Assembly: GCA_913009205.1 (NCBI GenBank)
Contig: CAJVYC010000018.1
Location: 1 to 54,091, forward strand
DNA: 54,091 nucleotides
Reading direction: 5' to 3'
Source of the DNA: an uncultured Fluviicola sp.
Lineage (GTDB): Bacteria > Bacteroidota > Bacteroidia > Flavobacteriales_D > Crocinitomicaceae
Shown here piece after piece: positions 17,067 to 25,654 of this stretch. The notes under the pieces are model-generated. The model did not search any database and was not told where the DNA came from. It worked only from the letters and a program-made list of their open reading frames with translations. A program made the translations under genes and the position numbers. Within the stretch, counting starts at the first letter, position 1; each line of letters begins with the position of its first letter.

Positions 17067-17938
17067 CAGCCGTTTCAAAGAAGCTTTGTTTTGTTTGCTT
17101 TCAATGGCCTTGTAGATCTTGTTTTTCTCATGCGTTGTTAAGTGCCATGAAAGTGAAATGTAATCCGATTTCTTTTCCAATAAATTGAAGGAAACCACGT
17201 CAACCGGGAACTCCATCGACTTTACGCCGATTTTTATTAATTCATCTTGGTTGTAATCTTGAACCCGCGGGAAGTTTTTGTACATGTTGCCAAATGGTAA
17301 GAAAAGCTTGTCCAAGAAGGATACTTGGTGAAATGTTTCTTCTTCAAATACTTTTTTAACATCTCGAATCTGAAGAACAATAACACCTGATGTATTCTCT
17401 GCGATCCAACCTTCCAAAACATCTAAAAATTGAATCATTGTTTTTCCACCGTAATTGTCCCGAATTCCGGCATCCATTAATTGTATTTCTGGTGTTGTTG
17501 GAAGTGTAATCATCGGCATCACAAAGGGAAAGTGGCACTTGCTCTAAGTACAGTGCTAAATTGCAGATTGTTAACATTTTGATTGTTTAACAAGCTTTGG
17601 ATGTCGATGTTCTCGCACGAGTTCGACAGTTCGGCAGTGGCATTTGCTCCACTTGTTATGAAATTTGTCGGTTGAGAGCTAATGAAAAGCCTCCGGCCAT
17701 CATTGATGATCGTTGGGGTGAAAATCATTGTAGGGATGGTGCCCTTCTTTTCGTATTGGGTGTAATAACCTAAGTTATGCTTGAGCGCACCGTCCGTACT
17801 TTTATGCAGTTGCGACTCAAATGCGTTATAATCAATTGAAAAGGGAAGAAGGCCCTTGTAATGTCTATTATGTTCCAGTCTTGATCGTTTATTCTCATTA
17901 CTATCTAGTATAACGATAAAAAGTGAGGTGAGATCAGT
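17049..17938 (-). pseudogene. 5'-truncated, frameshifted patatin-like phospholipase
   Basis: An open minus-strand frame from 17938 reads through LPFSIDYNAFESQLHKSTDG, GTIPTMIFTPTIINDGRRL and FSTVLRASATFPL, then hits a stop. The next frame continues MPMITLPTTPEIQLMDAGIR and DNYGGKTMIQFLDVLEGW to the end. Joined, these match the C-terminal half of large Bacteroidota patatin-like phospholipases; DAGIRDNYG carries the Asp of the Ser-Asp dyad. One base is missing at about 17522 in a run of T. The N-terminal half, with the GxSxG nucleophile, is absent: the frame ends at a stop codon between this piece and the thioesterase gene. Clearly a remnant, not an enzyme. Confidence 0.8.
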
Positions 17939-17946
17939 TTAGAAGG

Positions 17947-18363
17947 TTATATTTCCTCGTATTTACTGAGTAGTTGAGTAAAGCCTGAAGGTGGTTGTGT
18001 CGGACGCATATCGTCTTTCGATACAAACACCAAAGTTGTGTTGCCAGTAGCGATAATTCGGTCTTCAATTCGAATAGCATAATTAAAGATCAGTCGTGCG
18101 CCTTTCATTTCTGTTATTCTCGTTTCAATCTCAAGGAGGTCATCATATTTTGCGGGAGCCTTATATTGGACGTCCATTGTTGAAACTGGAAGCATATATC
18201 CCTGCTCTTCAAGACTCTTATAACTCATTCCAACAACTCTTAAAGCTTCAACTCTTCCGATCTCGAAATATTGAGCGTAATTTCCGTAGTAACAATATCC
18301 CATTTGGTCCGTTTCACTATAACGAACTCTTAGTTCTACAATTTTGCTAAAAAATGTCTTCAT
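17947..18363 (-). CDS. YbgC/FadM-type acyl-CoA thioesterase
   Basis: 138 residues, a single hot-dog fold. RVRYSETDQMGYCYYGNYAQ near residue 13 contains the YbgC active-site Asp and the conserved Tyr/Asn; FEIGRVEALR and YDDLLEIETRITEMKGARL are also family hallmarks. It hydrolyses short- to medium-chain acyl-CoA; the YbgC branch is linked to phospholipid metabolism and the Tol-Pal region in Proteobacteria, but no tol genes are near here. Transcribed toward the patatin remnant and away from dnaA. Confidence 0.88.
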   Translation of the reverse strand: MKTFFSKIVELRVRYSETDQMGYCYYGNYAQYFEIGRVEALRVVGMSYKSLEEQGYMLPVSTMDVQYKAPAKYDDLLEIETRITEMKGARLIFNYAIRIEDRIIATGNTTLVFVSKDDMRPTQPPSGFTQLLSKYEEI

Positions 18364-18732
18364 TGTTTATAAGTATGATTATAAAATTAAGTAGACTTTT
18401 CTTTTTGAGGTGCAAATTAAACACAAAATTTAGTACCGCTCTTCGAGTGATGAGTTCACTTAGATAGCATAGGATACTGACAGCTAAAGAGTTATTTATG
18501 TTATATTACATATGTTGTTAGAATGTGTCGATTATGTTAAATTTTATAGAAGTAAAACTTTTAATAAAATCAACCCCTAAACGACTTTTTTCTTAACTTT
18601 ATTATGTAAATATTTGTCATCACAAGAACGAACAACCTACAAGAACGAATAACCTGCAAGAACGAATAACCTAACTACTAAAGTTACTGGATTTAATCAC
18701 TCAGTTTCTTAACGTTAATAACCAAAAAAACT
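18364..18732. other. Intergenic region upstream of dnaA
   Basis: 369 bp, AT-rich, between the divergent thioesterase and dnaA genes. It contains three 17-bp direct repeats (18623-18673) and an AAATATTTG that partly fits a -7 element just before them (18608-18616). I searched for DnaA boxes close to TTATCCACA and saw none, so there is no support for oriC here. Confidence 0.55.
18623..18673 (+). repeat. Three tandem 17-bp repeats in the dnaA leader
   Basis: CAAGAACGAACAACCTA, CAAGAACGAATAACCTG and CAAGAACGAATAACCTA follow one another without spacer, differing at two positions, and end 59 nt before the dnaA ATG. They lie between the likely promoter and the coding start, so they are probably transcribed. 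Possible roles are binding sites for a regulator of dnaA or an RNA leader element. Confidence 0.8.
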
Positions 18733-20163
18733 ATGAGCAAAAATCACGAAGCAGTTTGGGACGCGTGTCAGAAAGTTATAAAAGATAACGTTTCATTACA
18801 GGCCTTTAAAACGTGGTTTGAACCTATAGTTCCAGTAAAGCTGGATCAAGATGTTTTGACGATTCAAGTTCCTTCTCATTTCTTTTATGAGTGGTTGGAG
18901 GAAAACTATATAACACTATTGAAAAAAGTAATCAAAAAAGAACTAGGGGCAGAAGGACGTTTGGAGTATAGTATTATAATGGAAAATAATACAACGAATT
19001 CCACACCTTATACCGTGAAACTTCCAGCATTAAATAAGAAGGCACTTCGTAACGCTCCAGTTTCTATGCCGATTAATGTAAACGAAAGCCAAATCCGTAA
19101 CCCTTTCATAATTCCTGGATTGAAGAAGGTAAATGTTGATTCTAATTTGAATCCATCGTATTCTTTCGATAATTTTGTTGAAGGTGATTGTAACAGATTG
19201 GCAAGAGCTTCTGGATATGCCGTAGCTAATAAGCCTGGAGGTACTGCATTTAACCCATTATTGATTTATGGTGGGGTTGGACTTGGGAAAACGCACTTGG
19301 CACATGCTATTGGAATTTCTATCAAGAATCAGTTCCCAAACAAAACTGTTCTTTACGTTGGTTCTGAAAAATTCGCACACCAATTTATTGATGCGATTAA
19401 GAATCAAACAACAAATGATTTTATTCACTTCTATCAAATGATAGATGTGTTAATTATAGATGATGTCCAATTCTTTTCTGGAAAAGAGAAAACACAGGAC
19501 GTATTCTTTCATGTTTTCAATCACTTACACCAAAACGGGAAGCAAATCATTTTAACAAGTGATAAGCCACCTGTAGAAATGCAAGGAATGGAACAACGTT
19601 TATTGTCTCGTTTTAAATGGGGGCTTTCAGCAGACTTAAGTGCACCGGACTTGGAAACAAGAATGGCGATCTTAGAAAAGAAAATGTATGGAAATGGAAT
19701 TGACCTTCCAAAAGATGTAGTTGAATACCTTGCTTACTCGATCAATACGAATGTTAGAGAGATGGAAGGCGCCCTAAATACTTTGTTAGCGCAAGCTTCA
19801 TTGAATAAAAAAGCAATCACTCTTGAATTGGCTAAGCAAATGGTTGACAAATTCGTTAAGAACACTGCTCGTGAAGTTTCAATTGAGTACATCCAGAAAG
19901 TAGTTTGTGATTATTTCGATCTTGCTTTAGAGATCTTAAAATCGAAAACAAGAAAGAGAGAGGTTGTTCAAGCAAGACAAATTTCAATGTATTTTTCAAA
20001 GAAGATGACGAAATCATCTTTGGCAAACATTGGAGCGCATTGCGGAGGCAAAGATCATGCGACAGTTCTTCATGCTTGTAGAACGGTAACCAACCTGTCA
20101 GAAACAGATAAGCAGTTCAGAGCTTACTTAGAAGACTTGGAAAAGAAATTGACGATTCAATAA
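18733..20163 (+). CDS. dnaA: Chromosomal replication initiator protein DnaA
   Basis: 476 residues. Domain I (about 1-85: VWDACQKVIKDNVSLQAFKT, WFEPIVPV) is followed by a linker, then the AAA+ ATPase. Walker A GGVGLGKTH at 180-188, Walker B LIIDDVQF at 240-247, sensor ILTSDKPP and arginine-finger region QRLLSRFKWG are present. Domain IV has the DnaA signature HCGGKDHATVLHACRTV and the helix-turn-helix before it (KKMTKSSLANIG). It binds DnaA boxes at oriC and opens the origin. Monocistronic: a strong terminator follows directly, and the upstream gene diverges. dnaN is not next to it, and no DnaA-box cluster was seen nearby. Confidence 0.97.
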   Translation: MSKNHEAVWDACQKVIKDNVSLQAFKTWFEPIVPVKLDQDVLTIQVPSHFFYEWLEENYITLLKKVIKKELGAEGRLEYSIIMENNTTNSTPYTVKLPALNKKALRNAPVSMPINVNESQIRNPFIIPGLKKVNVDSNLNPSYSFDNFVEGDCNRLARASGYAVANKPGGTAFNPLLIYGGVGLGKTHLAHAIGISIKNQFPNKTVLYVGSEKFAHQFIDAIKNQTTNDFIHFYQMIDVLIIDDVQFFSGKEKTQDVFFHVFNHLHQNGKQIILTSDKPPVEMQGMEQRLLSRFKWGLSADLSAPDLETRMAILEKKMYGNGIDLPKDVVEYLAYSINTNVREMEGALNTLLAQASLNKKAITLELAKQMVDKFVKNTAREVSIEYIQKVVCDYFDLALEILKSKTRKREVVQARQISMYFSKKMTKSSLANIGAHCGGKDHATVLHACRTVTNLSETDKQFRAYLEDLEKKLTIQ

Positions 20164-20177
20164 TATAAGATATAAGA

Positions 20178-20214
20178 AAAAATCCGATCTCGGTTTAACC
20201 GAGATCGGATTTTT
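20178..20214 (+). terminator. Strong rho-independent terminator of dnaA
   Basis: AAAAATCCGATCTCGG pairs perfectly with CCGAGATCGGATTTTT across a TTTAA loop, 15 bp after the dnaA stop. A and T runs on both sides let it work in both directions. Confidence 0.93.
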
Positions 20215-20252
20215 AATGCGCTTAACTTTTCTCGTTTCGATCTGAGTAAAGC

Positions 20253-20562
20253 TTATTGAATGATTATTTTGTCTGAATGAATAACTTGGTCGTCTGTAAT
20301 TACAGTGTAGAAATACATTCTCGGGATGTGCATTTCTCTTGAGAACGATGCTGAACTATTTATAGCTCGTTCATTTCCGAATTTCTTTTATCGACTCGTT
20401 TAAAGCTAAGTAAGTCTAATCATTTCCAACGTGAATCCATTGACGTCCTTCATTATTTCCTCCTCCGCGAACTTTAAAATCTGGAAAAGCTGTTTGAAAG
20501 AGTTTTGCTGTGTTGTCTAAATAGTTCACAGTTATATTGGCGTGCTCTAAGTATACATTTTG
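20253..20562 (-). pseudogene. Remnant of a T9SS-secreted protein gene
   Basis: On the minus strand one frame gives NVYLEHANITVNYLDNTAK then FKVRGGGNNEGRQWIHVGND and a stop. Another frame further on gives FGNERAINSSASFSREMHI, RMYFYTVITDDQVIHSDKII and Q, then a stop at 20253. The last piece is the end of a type A T9SS sorting domain (G/PxYFYTV, then KIIIQ). In-frame stops separate the pieces, and there is no start or signal peptide. The rest of the region 20215-20760 is AT-rich and without a recognisable gene. Confidence 0.6.
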
Positions 20563-20760
20563 CGTTTTTATAATTGTTTATGAATCAAATATCAAGGTTT
20601 ATAACTATCAGATAAATTGATATTAGATATTTAATTATAGAATTAATCTAGATTTTATAAATCTTGTTGTTAACAAATATTATCAATTGCTTGCCAAATC
20701 TGCTTCCAGAATTTAACGCTTTTTTGTATATTCAAAGAAACAATTCAAATCACAAACCAA

Positions 20761-21687
20761 ATGATAGAACAAGAATTAATTATACCAATCGTAATCGCCT
20801 TCATCGCGTTATTACTGATTTTTAAAGCGGTAATCATGGTGACGGAACAATCAGCTTATATTATCGAACGGTTCGGTAAATTCAACAGAACAGCCCACTC
20901 AGGATTGGGATTTATTATTCCTTTTGCAGATAGAAAAGCTGCCGCTGTTAATCTTAGGGTGCAACAACTGGATGTCACCATTGAAACGAAAACCAAGGAT
21001 GATGTATTCGTGAATCTCCAAGTTTCAGTTCAATACTCTGTAGTGAGAACAATGGTTAAGGAGGCTTACTATTCGTTAGAGAATCCGAAGAATCAGATTT
21101 CATCTTATGTTTTTGATGATGTTCGAGCTGAGGTTCCAAAGTTGGATTTAGATGATGTTTTTGCTAAGAAAGACGATATCGCGAATGCAGTTCAAAAGAA
21201 CATTGCTCAAAGTATGGATAAGTACGGTTACAGTATCGTTAAGGCCTTGATAACTGATATTGATCCTGATCATAAGGTAAAAGAATCGATGAACAGAATT
21301 AATGCTGCAAAACGTGAAAGAGAAGCGGCGCTAGAAGAGGCCGAGGCTGGTAAGATTCGCATCGTGAAGGAAGCAGAAGCGGAAGCAGAAGCAAAGCGTT
21401 TGTCAGGGCAAGGTATTGCGCAACAACGTTTAGAGATTGTACGTGGATTCAAAGAGTCTGTTGAGGATTTCAAGAAATCATTGGATACAGTTACGCATGA
21501 GGAAATTATGCAATTTGTATTAATGACACAGTATTTTGATACGATTAAAGATATTGGAGCGAACTCCAAGAATTCTTCCATTTTAATGCCTCACTCTCCA
21601 GGCGGAATGAAAGATTTCCAAGATCAAATAATTCAAGGAACCTTAGTTGGAGGGAAGCTTAAGGAAAGTATAAGCGAAGAGGATTAG
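20761..21687 (+). CDS. SPFH/band 7 domain membrane protein (stomatin/QmcA-like)
   Basis: 308 residues. One N-terminal membrane segment (about 7-27, LIIPIVIAFIALLLIFKAVI), then the SPFH domain: QSAYIIERFGKFNRTAHSGL, GFIIPFADRKAAAVNLRVQQ, VFVNLQVSVQYSVV. A long Ala/Glu-rich coiled coil follows (EREAALEEAEAGKIRIVKEA, about 180-215) and a C-terminal region. This arrangement matches stomatin/QmcA-type proteins, which oligomerise on the membrane and may organise lipid domains or regulate proteases. No NfeD-like partner is next to it. A bidirectional terminator follows. Confidence 0.9.
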   Translation: MIEQELIIPIVIAFIALLLIFKAVIMVTEQSAYIIERFGKFNRTAHSGLGFIIPFADRKAAAVNLRVQQLDVTIETKTKDDVFVNLQVSVQYSVVRTMVKEAYYSLENPKNQISSYVFDDVRAEVPKLDLDDVFAKKDDIANAVQKNIAQSMDKYGYSIVKALITDIDPDHKVKESMNRINAAKREREAALEEAEAGKIRIVKEAEAEAEAKRLSGQGIAQQRLEIVRGFKESVEDFKKSLDTVTHEEIMQFVLMTQYFDTIKDIGANSKNSSILMPHSPGGMKDFQDQIIQGTLVGGKLKESISEED

Positions 21688-21702
21688 ATAATTTTAAGGA
21701 AT

Positions 21703-21740
21703 AAAAAAGGCGTCCCAATAGCTATCGGGACGCCTTTTTT
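21703..21740. terminator. Bidirectional rho-independent terminator
   Basis: GGCGTCCC pairs with GGGACGCC, extended inside by AATAGCTATC, with six A before and six T after. It sits between the convergent SPFH gene and the T9SS-domain remnant. Confidence 0.93.
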
Positions 21741-21752
21741 ATAGATAGTGGT

Positions 21753-21980
21753 CTACTTTTTTATCAGCTTAGATCGGTATACTTTGTCTTTAGATGTAAT
21801 CGTTATAACGTAAATGCCATGCGATTCATTTGTAAGATCAAGATCAAATCTATTTCCTCCTCTTACTGCATCTAGTTTTGTATTGACGATTGTTTTTCCG
21901 TCAACTCCAATTACATTTAGCACAACTTGGCCCTTATAGGTATTAATAGCAATGGGTTTGAGTTGGGTGATAATCCACAA
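21753..21980 (-). pseudogene. C-terminal fragment of a T9SS-secreted protein
   Basis: About 75 codons: YKGQVVLNVIGVDGKTIVNT, KLDAVRGGNRFDLDLTNESH, then GIYVITITSKDKVYRSKLIK. This is the second half of a type A T9SS sorting domain, ending properly at the terminator. There is no signal peptide and no cargo domain; the PNP motif that starts such domains is missing, and upstream frames are closed. It is best read as the tail of a deleted gene, not a functional small protein. Confidence 0.65.
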
Positions 21981-22087
21981 TTATTGATTTTTCTTTGGTC
22001 AAGAAAGAGGCGTTTTCAAACCGAAAAAATTTCAAATGCGGAAAGGTTAAAATTATGTAACATTGCAACAGTTGAAAATCATATTTA

Positions 22088-22702
22088 TTGTCAATAGAAT
22101 CCACATACAAAACGTTGAAGAATAGGTCCGAAGGACTTTATAAAGAAAAGGGTTCAAAATTTATCGGTATTGTTCAAGCTTGTTATTCTGAAGAAGAGGC
22201 TAAAAGTTTGATGAAGACTTGGGGTAAAGAACACAGTCAGGCCGGACATCTTTGTTATGCGTATCGATTTGGAGTTGATAAAAAGGTGTTTAGAGCCAAT
22301 GATGATGGTGAACCAAGTAATTCTGCAGGGCCGCCTATTTTAGGACAAATTTCAGCATTTGACTTGTCCAATGTATTAATTGGTGTTGTTCGATATTATG
22401 GCGGGACGAATTTAGGCGTAGGTGGATTGATTGGTGCGTACCGATCTGCTGCTAAGGAGGCCGTAATTAATGGTCAAATTGTTGAATTGGAAGTTTTCGA
22501 GTGGGTGAAAGTCAGTTTTGAGTATATAGATATGGTGAAAGTGATGAATATTCTAAAGAGGCATCAATTGAAGATGATAGATACTATCTTTGAAGTCAGT
22601 TGTGAATTGACGACAAATTTAAAGTTGGATTTTGCAGAATCAATTCAAAAGGAGTTGAAAGGAAACGAGACAGTTAAAATAGAATCAAAAGGAATACATT
22701 AA
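22088..22702 (+). CDS. YigZ/IMPACT family protein
   Basis: 204 residues. The start is TTG; no ATG lies near, and the family's conserved N-terminus (STYKTLKNRSEGLYKEKGSK) begins here. Typical motifs: HLCYAYRFG, RANDDGEPSNSAGPPILGQI (65-86 region), VIGVVRYYGGTNLGVGGL-like segment and AYRSAAKEA. The C-terminal ferredoxin-like domain (DUF1949-type) is less conserved. IMPACT/YigZ proteins bind nucleic acid or ribosome-associated factors; the bacterial role is not settled. The M42 peptidase gene starts 1 bp after the stop, so the two form an operon. Confidence 0.88.
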   Translation: MSIESTYKTLKNRSEGLYKEKGSKFIGIVQACYSEEEAKSLMKTWGKEHSQAGHLCYAYRFGVDKKVFRANDDGEPSNSAGPPILGQISAFDLSNVLIGVVRYYGGTNLGVGGLIGAYRSAAKEAVINGQIVELEVFEWVKVSFEYIDMVKVMNILKRHQLKMIDTIFEVSCELTTNLKLDFAESIQKELKGNETVKIESKGIH

Positions 22703-22703
22703 G

Positions 22704-23627
22704 ATGAAGTTATTAGAAGAGTTAGTGTCGATTCGATCAGCGGCCAGTGATGAGTCAAAAATGGCTGAATTCATTAAGGATTATGTGACTTCAAATTCGA
22801 GCAATTGGAAAGTACAGCCGAAAATTGTATCGGGCAATGGTTTTCAAGACTGTGTAATTTTAGTTTTCGGTGATCCAAGAACAGCCATCTATGCGCACAT
22901 TGACAGTATTGGTTTCTCGACAGGTTACGACAAAGAACTTATAAAAGTCGGTGGGCCAAGATTAATTGATGGAATGCAATTGGTTGGTTCCGATAGCCAG
23001 GGTGAAATTGAAACTGAGCTTATGTTGATTGAATCGGTAGATGGCGAAATAAGCATTCAATACGTGTTTGACAGAGAGATTGATCGAGGAACTTTATTGA
23101 CGTTTAAGCCTGATTATAGAGAAACTGATGAGTACATTCAATCGCCATATTTGGACAATAGATTGGGTGTTTGGAATGCATTAAAAGTATCCGAAACATT
23201 GGAGAATGGCGCCATTGTATTTTCTACATATGAGGAGCATGGGGGGAATTCAGTTGGATTCTGCGCCAATTACCTTTTGAAAACATTCGGTGTTCGTCAA
23301 TCCTTAATTTCAGATATCACATGGGTAACACACGGTGTTGTTCATGGTGGTGGCGTTGCAGTTTCAATGAGAGATCAAGGGCTTCCTAGACGTTCGTATT
23401 TAAATAAAATTATTGGTCTTGCTCGAGAGTCAGGAATTCCCTTTCAATTGGAAGTAGAATCTGCTGGAGGCAGTGATGGTGGAGTTTTACAAAAATCGGA
23501 TTTACCTATCGACTGGTGCTTTATCGGAGCCGCAGAGGACAATGTTCATACGCCTGACGAAAAGGTATTTAAGGTTGATATTGAAGGAATGGTGGCTTTG
23601 TATGAGTACTTGATGGCGAAGCTTTAG
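22704..23627 (+). CDS. M42-family (FrvX-like) metallo-aminopeptidase
   Basis: 307 residues, cytoplasmic. The metal-binding residues of the M42/M20-M28 clan are visible in order: AHIDSIG (His), SPYLDNRLG (bridging Asp), STYEEHGG (Glu-Glu, catalytic base and ligand), SDITWVTHG (Asp) and AEDNVHTPDE (last His). These support a di-zinc or di-cobalt aminopeptidase acting on short peptides. About 40 residues shorter than typical M42 enzymes, and the PDZ-like insert seems reduced. Co-transcribed with the YigZ-like gene. Confidence 0.8.
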   Translation: MKLLEELVSIRSAASDESKMAEFIKDYVTSNSSNWKVQPKIVSGNGFQDCVILVFGDPRTAIYAHIDSIGFSTGYDKELIKVGGPRLIDGMQLVGSDSQGEIETELMLIESVDGEISIQYVFDREIDRGTLLTFKPDYRETDEYIQSPYLDNRLGVWNALKVSETLENGAIVFSTYEEHGGNSVGFCANYLLKTFGVRQSLISDITWVTHGVVHGGGVAVSMRDQGLPRRSYLNKIIGLARESGIPFQLEVESAGGSDGGVLQKSDLPIDWCFIGAAEDNVHTPDEKVFKVDIEGMVALYEYLMAKL

Positions 23628-23686
23628 GTTAAACGAATTCTGGTTAACTTTCTCGGAGGTCTTTGTTGTATTATAAACCTGAACTT

Positions 23687-23779
23687 ATGAAGTTTCTCAT
23701 TTGTATATTACTTTTTTCTTTTAATTCTAATGGTCAAGATTCTGGACTGATTGTTCTCGATGAAACATGGGGTTGGTGA
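23687..23779 (+). pseudogene. Signal-peptide stub of a lost secreted-protein gene
   Basis: A 30-codon frame: MKFLICILLFSFNSNGQ is a signal peptide, followed by DSGLIVLDETWGW and a stop. The DETWGW end resembles the N-terminal start of a larger secreted family, but the rest is missing and the terminator follows 55 bp later. Similar to the stub at 16989. Confidence 0.5.
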
Positions 23780-23828
23780 TCTTCTCAAACGAAGGTAGGA
23801 TTCAAGCTAGTTTTACAATAAAAACTAT

Positions 23829-23868
23829 CAAAAAAAGCCTCTCCCGAATTAACGAAAGAGGCTTTTAA
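23829..23868. terminator. Bidirectional rho-independent terminator
   Basis: AAAGCCTCT pairs with AGAGGCTTT around a loop of about 14 nt, with A and T runs on the two sides. It sits at the convergent end of pckA and the M42 peptidase operon. Confidence 0.88.
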
Positions 23869-23884
23869 TTTTATTAAAGAATCC

Positions 23885-25498
23885 TTACGACGCCATTACT
23901 TTTGGAGCAGCAGACAAAATAGCCTCACTTGATCCGTTTTCGTATTGCGCGAAGTTTTTTACAAACTGATTTGCCAAATTATTGGCTACTTCATCGAATT
24001 TAGATTTGTCAGCCCAAGTATCTTTTGGATTTAAAATTTCAGACGGTACACCTTCACAAGAAGTCGGCATAGCCAATTCAAATATTGGTTGGTTTTTGAA
24101 CTCAACGTTGTCCAATTGACCAGTCATAGCTGCTGTTATCATAGCACGAGTGTACTTCAATTTCATTCGCTCTCCAGTTCCGTATGATCCTCCAGACCAT
24201 CCTGTATTGATCAACCAAACTTTGATATTTGTTCCTTCTAATTTTTCCCCTAATAACTCAGCATATTTCGCGGGGTGTAATGGCATGAAAGCCGCGCCGA
24301 AACAAGCAGAGAATGTTGTTTGTGGTTCAGTAACTCCCATTTCAGTTCCAGCAACTTTAGCCGTATATCCTGACATGAAATGATACATTGCTTGCTCTGT
24401 AGTCAATTTTGAAATTGGCGGCAATACACCAAATGCATCAGCAGTAAGGAAGAAAATGTTTTTTGGAGCTCCACCAACAGATGGAGTCATGATGTTGTCG
24501 ATATGATCGATTGGATAAGAAACACGTGTGTTCTGTGTAATTGATCCATCCGTGTAATCAGGAGAAGAAGTTTCACCATCGAATCCTATGTTTTCTAAGA
24601 TCGCTCCGAATTTAATCGCACCGTAAATCTGAGGTTCTTTTTCTCTAGATAAGTCAATTGTCTTTGCGTAACATCCACCTTCAAAGTTGAAAACGGTATC
24701 GTCAGCCCAACCGTGCTCGTCATCACCAATCAATCTTCTGTCAGTATCAGATGATAAAGTCGTTTTTCCAGTTCCCGAAAGACCAAAGAAAACGGCAGTA
24801 TCTCCCTCAGTACCAATATTTGCTGAACAGTGCATTGATAAAACGTTCTTTTCATGTGGAAGAATAAAGTTCAATACTGAGAAAATACCTTTCTTGATTT
24901 CGCCTGTATATCCTGTACCACCGATGATGATCATTTTCTTTGTGAAGTTGATCACTGCGAAATTGTGTTGTCTTGTCCCGTCAATTTCTGGATCTGCCAT
25001 AAACCCGGGAGCACATACAATATGCCACTCAGGGTTAAAGTCTTTGATCTCATCTTCTGATGGGCGCAAGAACATGTTGTGGGCAAACTGATTCGACCAA
25101 GAGTGCTCAGTTGTAACTCTTAGGTTTAATCTGTGGTTATCATCTGCACAAGCATAAGCATCGCGAATGTAAACATCTCTTCCGTTCAAATAACTCTTCA
25201 TTCTATTGTAAAGAGCGTCAAATTTTTCTGGAGTAAATTTAATGTTGATGTCTCCCCACCAAACAGCGTTTTCAGTTTTTTCATCACAAACAACAAAACG
25301 ATCTTTAGGTGAACGACCTGTAAACTCTCCTGTCTCAATAGCAAGTGCTCCAGTGTCTGTTAACATCCCTTCTCCGCTAATGATAGCGTGCTCTACAAGT
25401 TCCGCTGGACTCAAGTTCCAATACTGGTCTCCTAGACTGGTTAATCCGATTGATTGTTCTAAATTGGCATTTTTTCCTTTCTTACCAAATACATTCAT
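23885..25498 (-). CDS. pckA: Phosphoenolpyruvate carboxykinase (ATP)
   Basis: 537 residues, the usual length. Oxaloacetate + ATP gives PEP + CO2 + ADP, the entry step of gluconeogenesis. Visible family motifs: TGRSPKDRFVV near residue 50, the kinase-1a P-loop FFGLSGTGKTTLSSD, the metal and substrate region DDEHGWADDTVFNFEGGCYA, RVSYPIDHIDNI, and INTGWSGGSYGTGERMKL near the C-terminus. Transcribed alone from its own promoter region; a terminator lies just downstream. Confidence 0.97.
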   Translation of the reverse strand: MNVFGKKGKNANLEQSIGLTSLGDQYWNLSPAELVEHAIISGEGMLTDTGALAIETGEFTGRSPKDRFVVCDEKTENAVWWGDINIKFTPEKFDALYNRMKSYLNGRDVYIRDAYACADDNHRLNLRVTTEHSWSNQFAHNMFLRPSEDEIKDFNPEWHIVCAPGFMADPEIDGTRQHNFAVINFTKKMIIIGGTGYTGEIKKGIFSVLNFILPHEKNVLSMHCSANIGTEGDTAVFFGLSGTGKTTLSSDTDRRLIGDDEHGWADDTVFNFEGGCYAKTIDLSREKEPQIYGAIKFGAILENIGFDGETSSPDYTDGSITQNTRVSYPIDHIDNIMTPSVGGAPKNIFFLTADAFGVLPPISKLTTEQAMYHFMSGYTAKVAGTEMGVTEPQTTFSACFGAAFMPLHPAKYAELLGEKLEGTNIKVWLINTGWSGGSYGTGERMKLKYTRAMITAAMTGQLDNVEFKNQPIFELAMPTSCEGVPSEILNPKDTWADKSKFDEVANNLANQFVKNFAQYENGSSEAILSAAPKVMAS

Positions 25499-25537
25499 AA
25501 TGTCAGTTTAATTAGCTTTAAGCTTTTATTAACATTA

Positions 25538-25545
25538 CAAATTTA
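25538..25545 (-). promoter_or_regulatory. -7 promoter element TAAATTTG of pckA
   Basis: On the minus strand TAAATTTG matches TAnnTTTG, 39 nt before the pckA ATG, giving a leader of about 34 nt. No TTG at the ideal -33 spacing, so support rests on the -7 element alone. Confidence 0.5.
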
Positions 25546-25654
25546 AGGGATTCTGATTCTAATTCCTGTTCTCAGAGTGCAGAGTTTCCAACAATTCGGT
25601 AAAAAGATTGTTAACATTTTATCAAAATAAAATGAAACACCTCAGAAAAGGGCG

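Noticed and set aside
18623-18673. CRISPR array
   Set aside because: The 17-bp repeats are contiguous with no spacers, and no cas genes are in the window.
18364-18732. Possible replication origin next to dnaA
   Set aside because: No cluster of TTATCCACA-like DnaA boxes before or after dnaA, and dnaN is absent from the neighbourhood.
21971-21979. TAATCCACA, one mismatch from a DnaA box
   Set aside because: Isolated single site inside a gene remnant; expected by chance.
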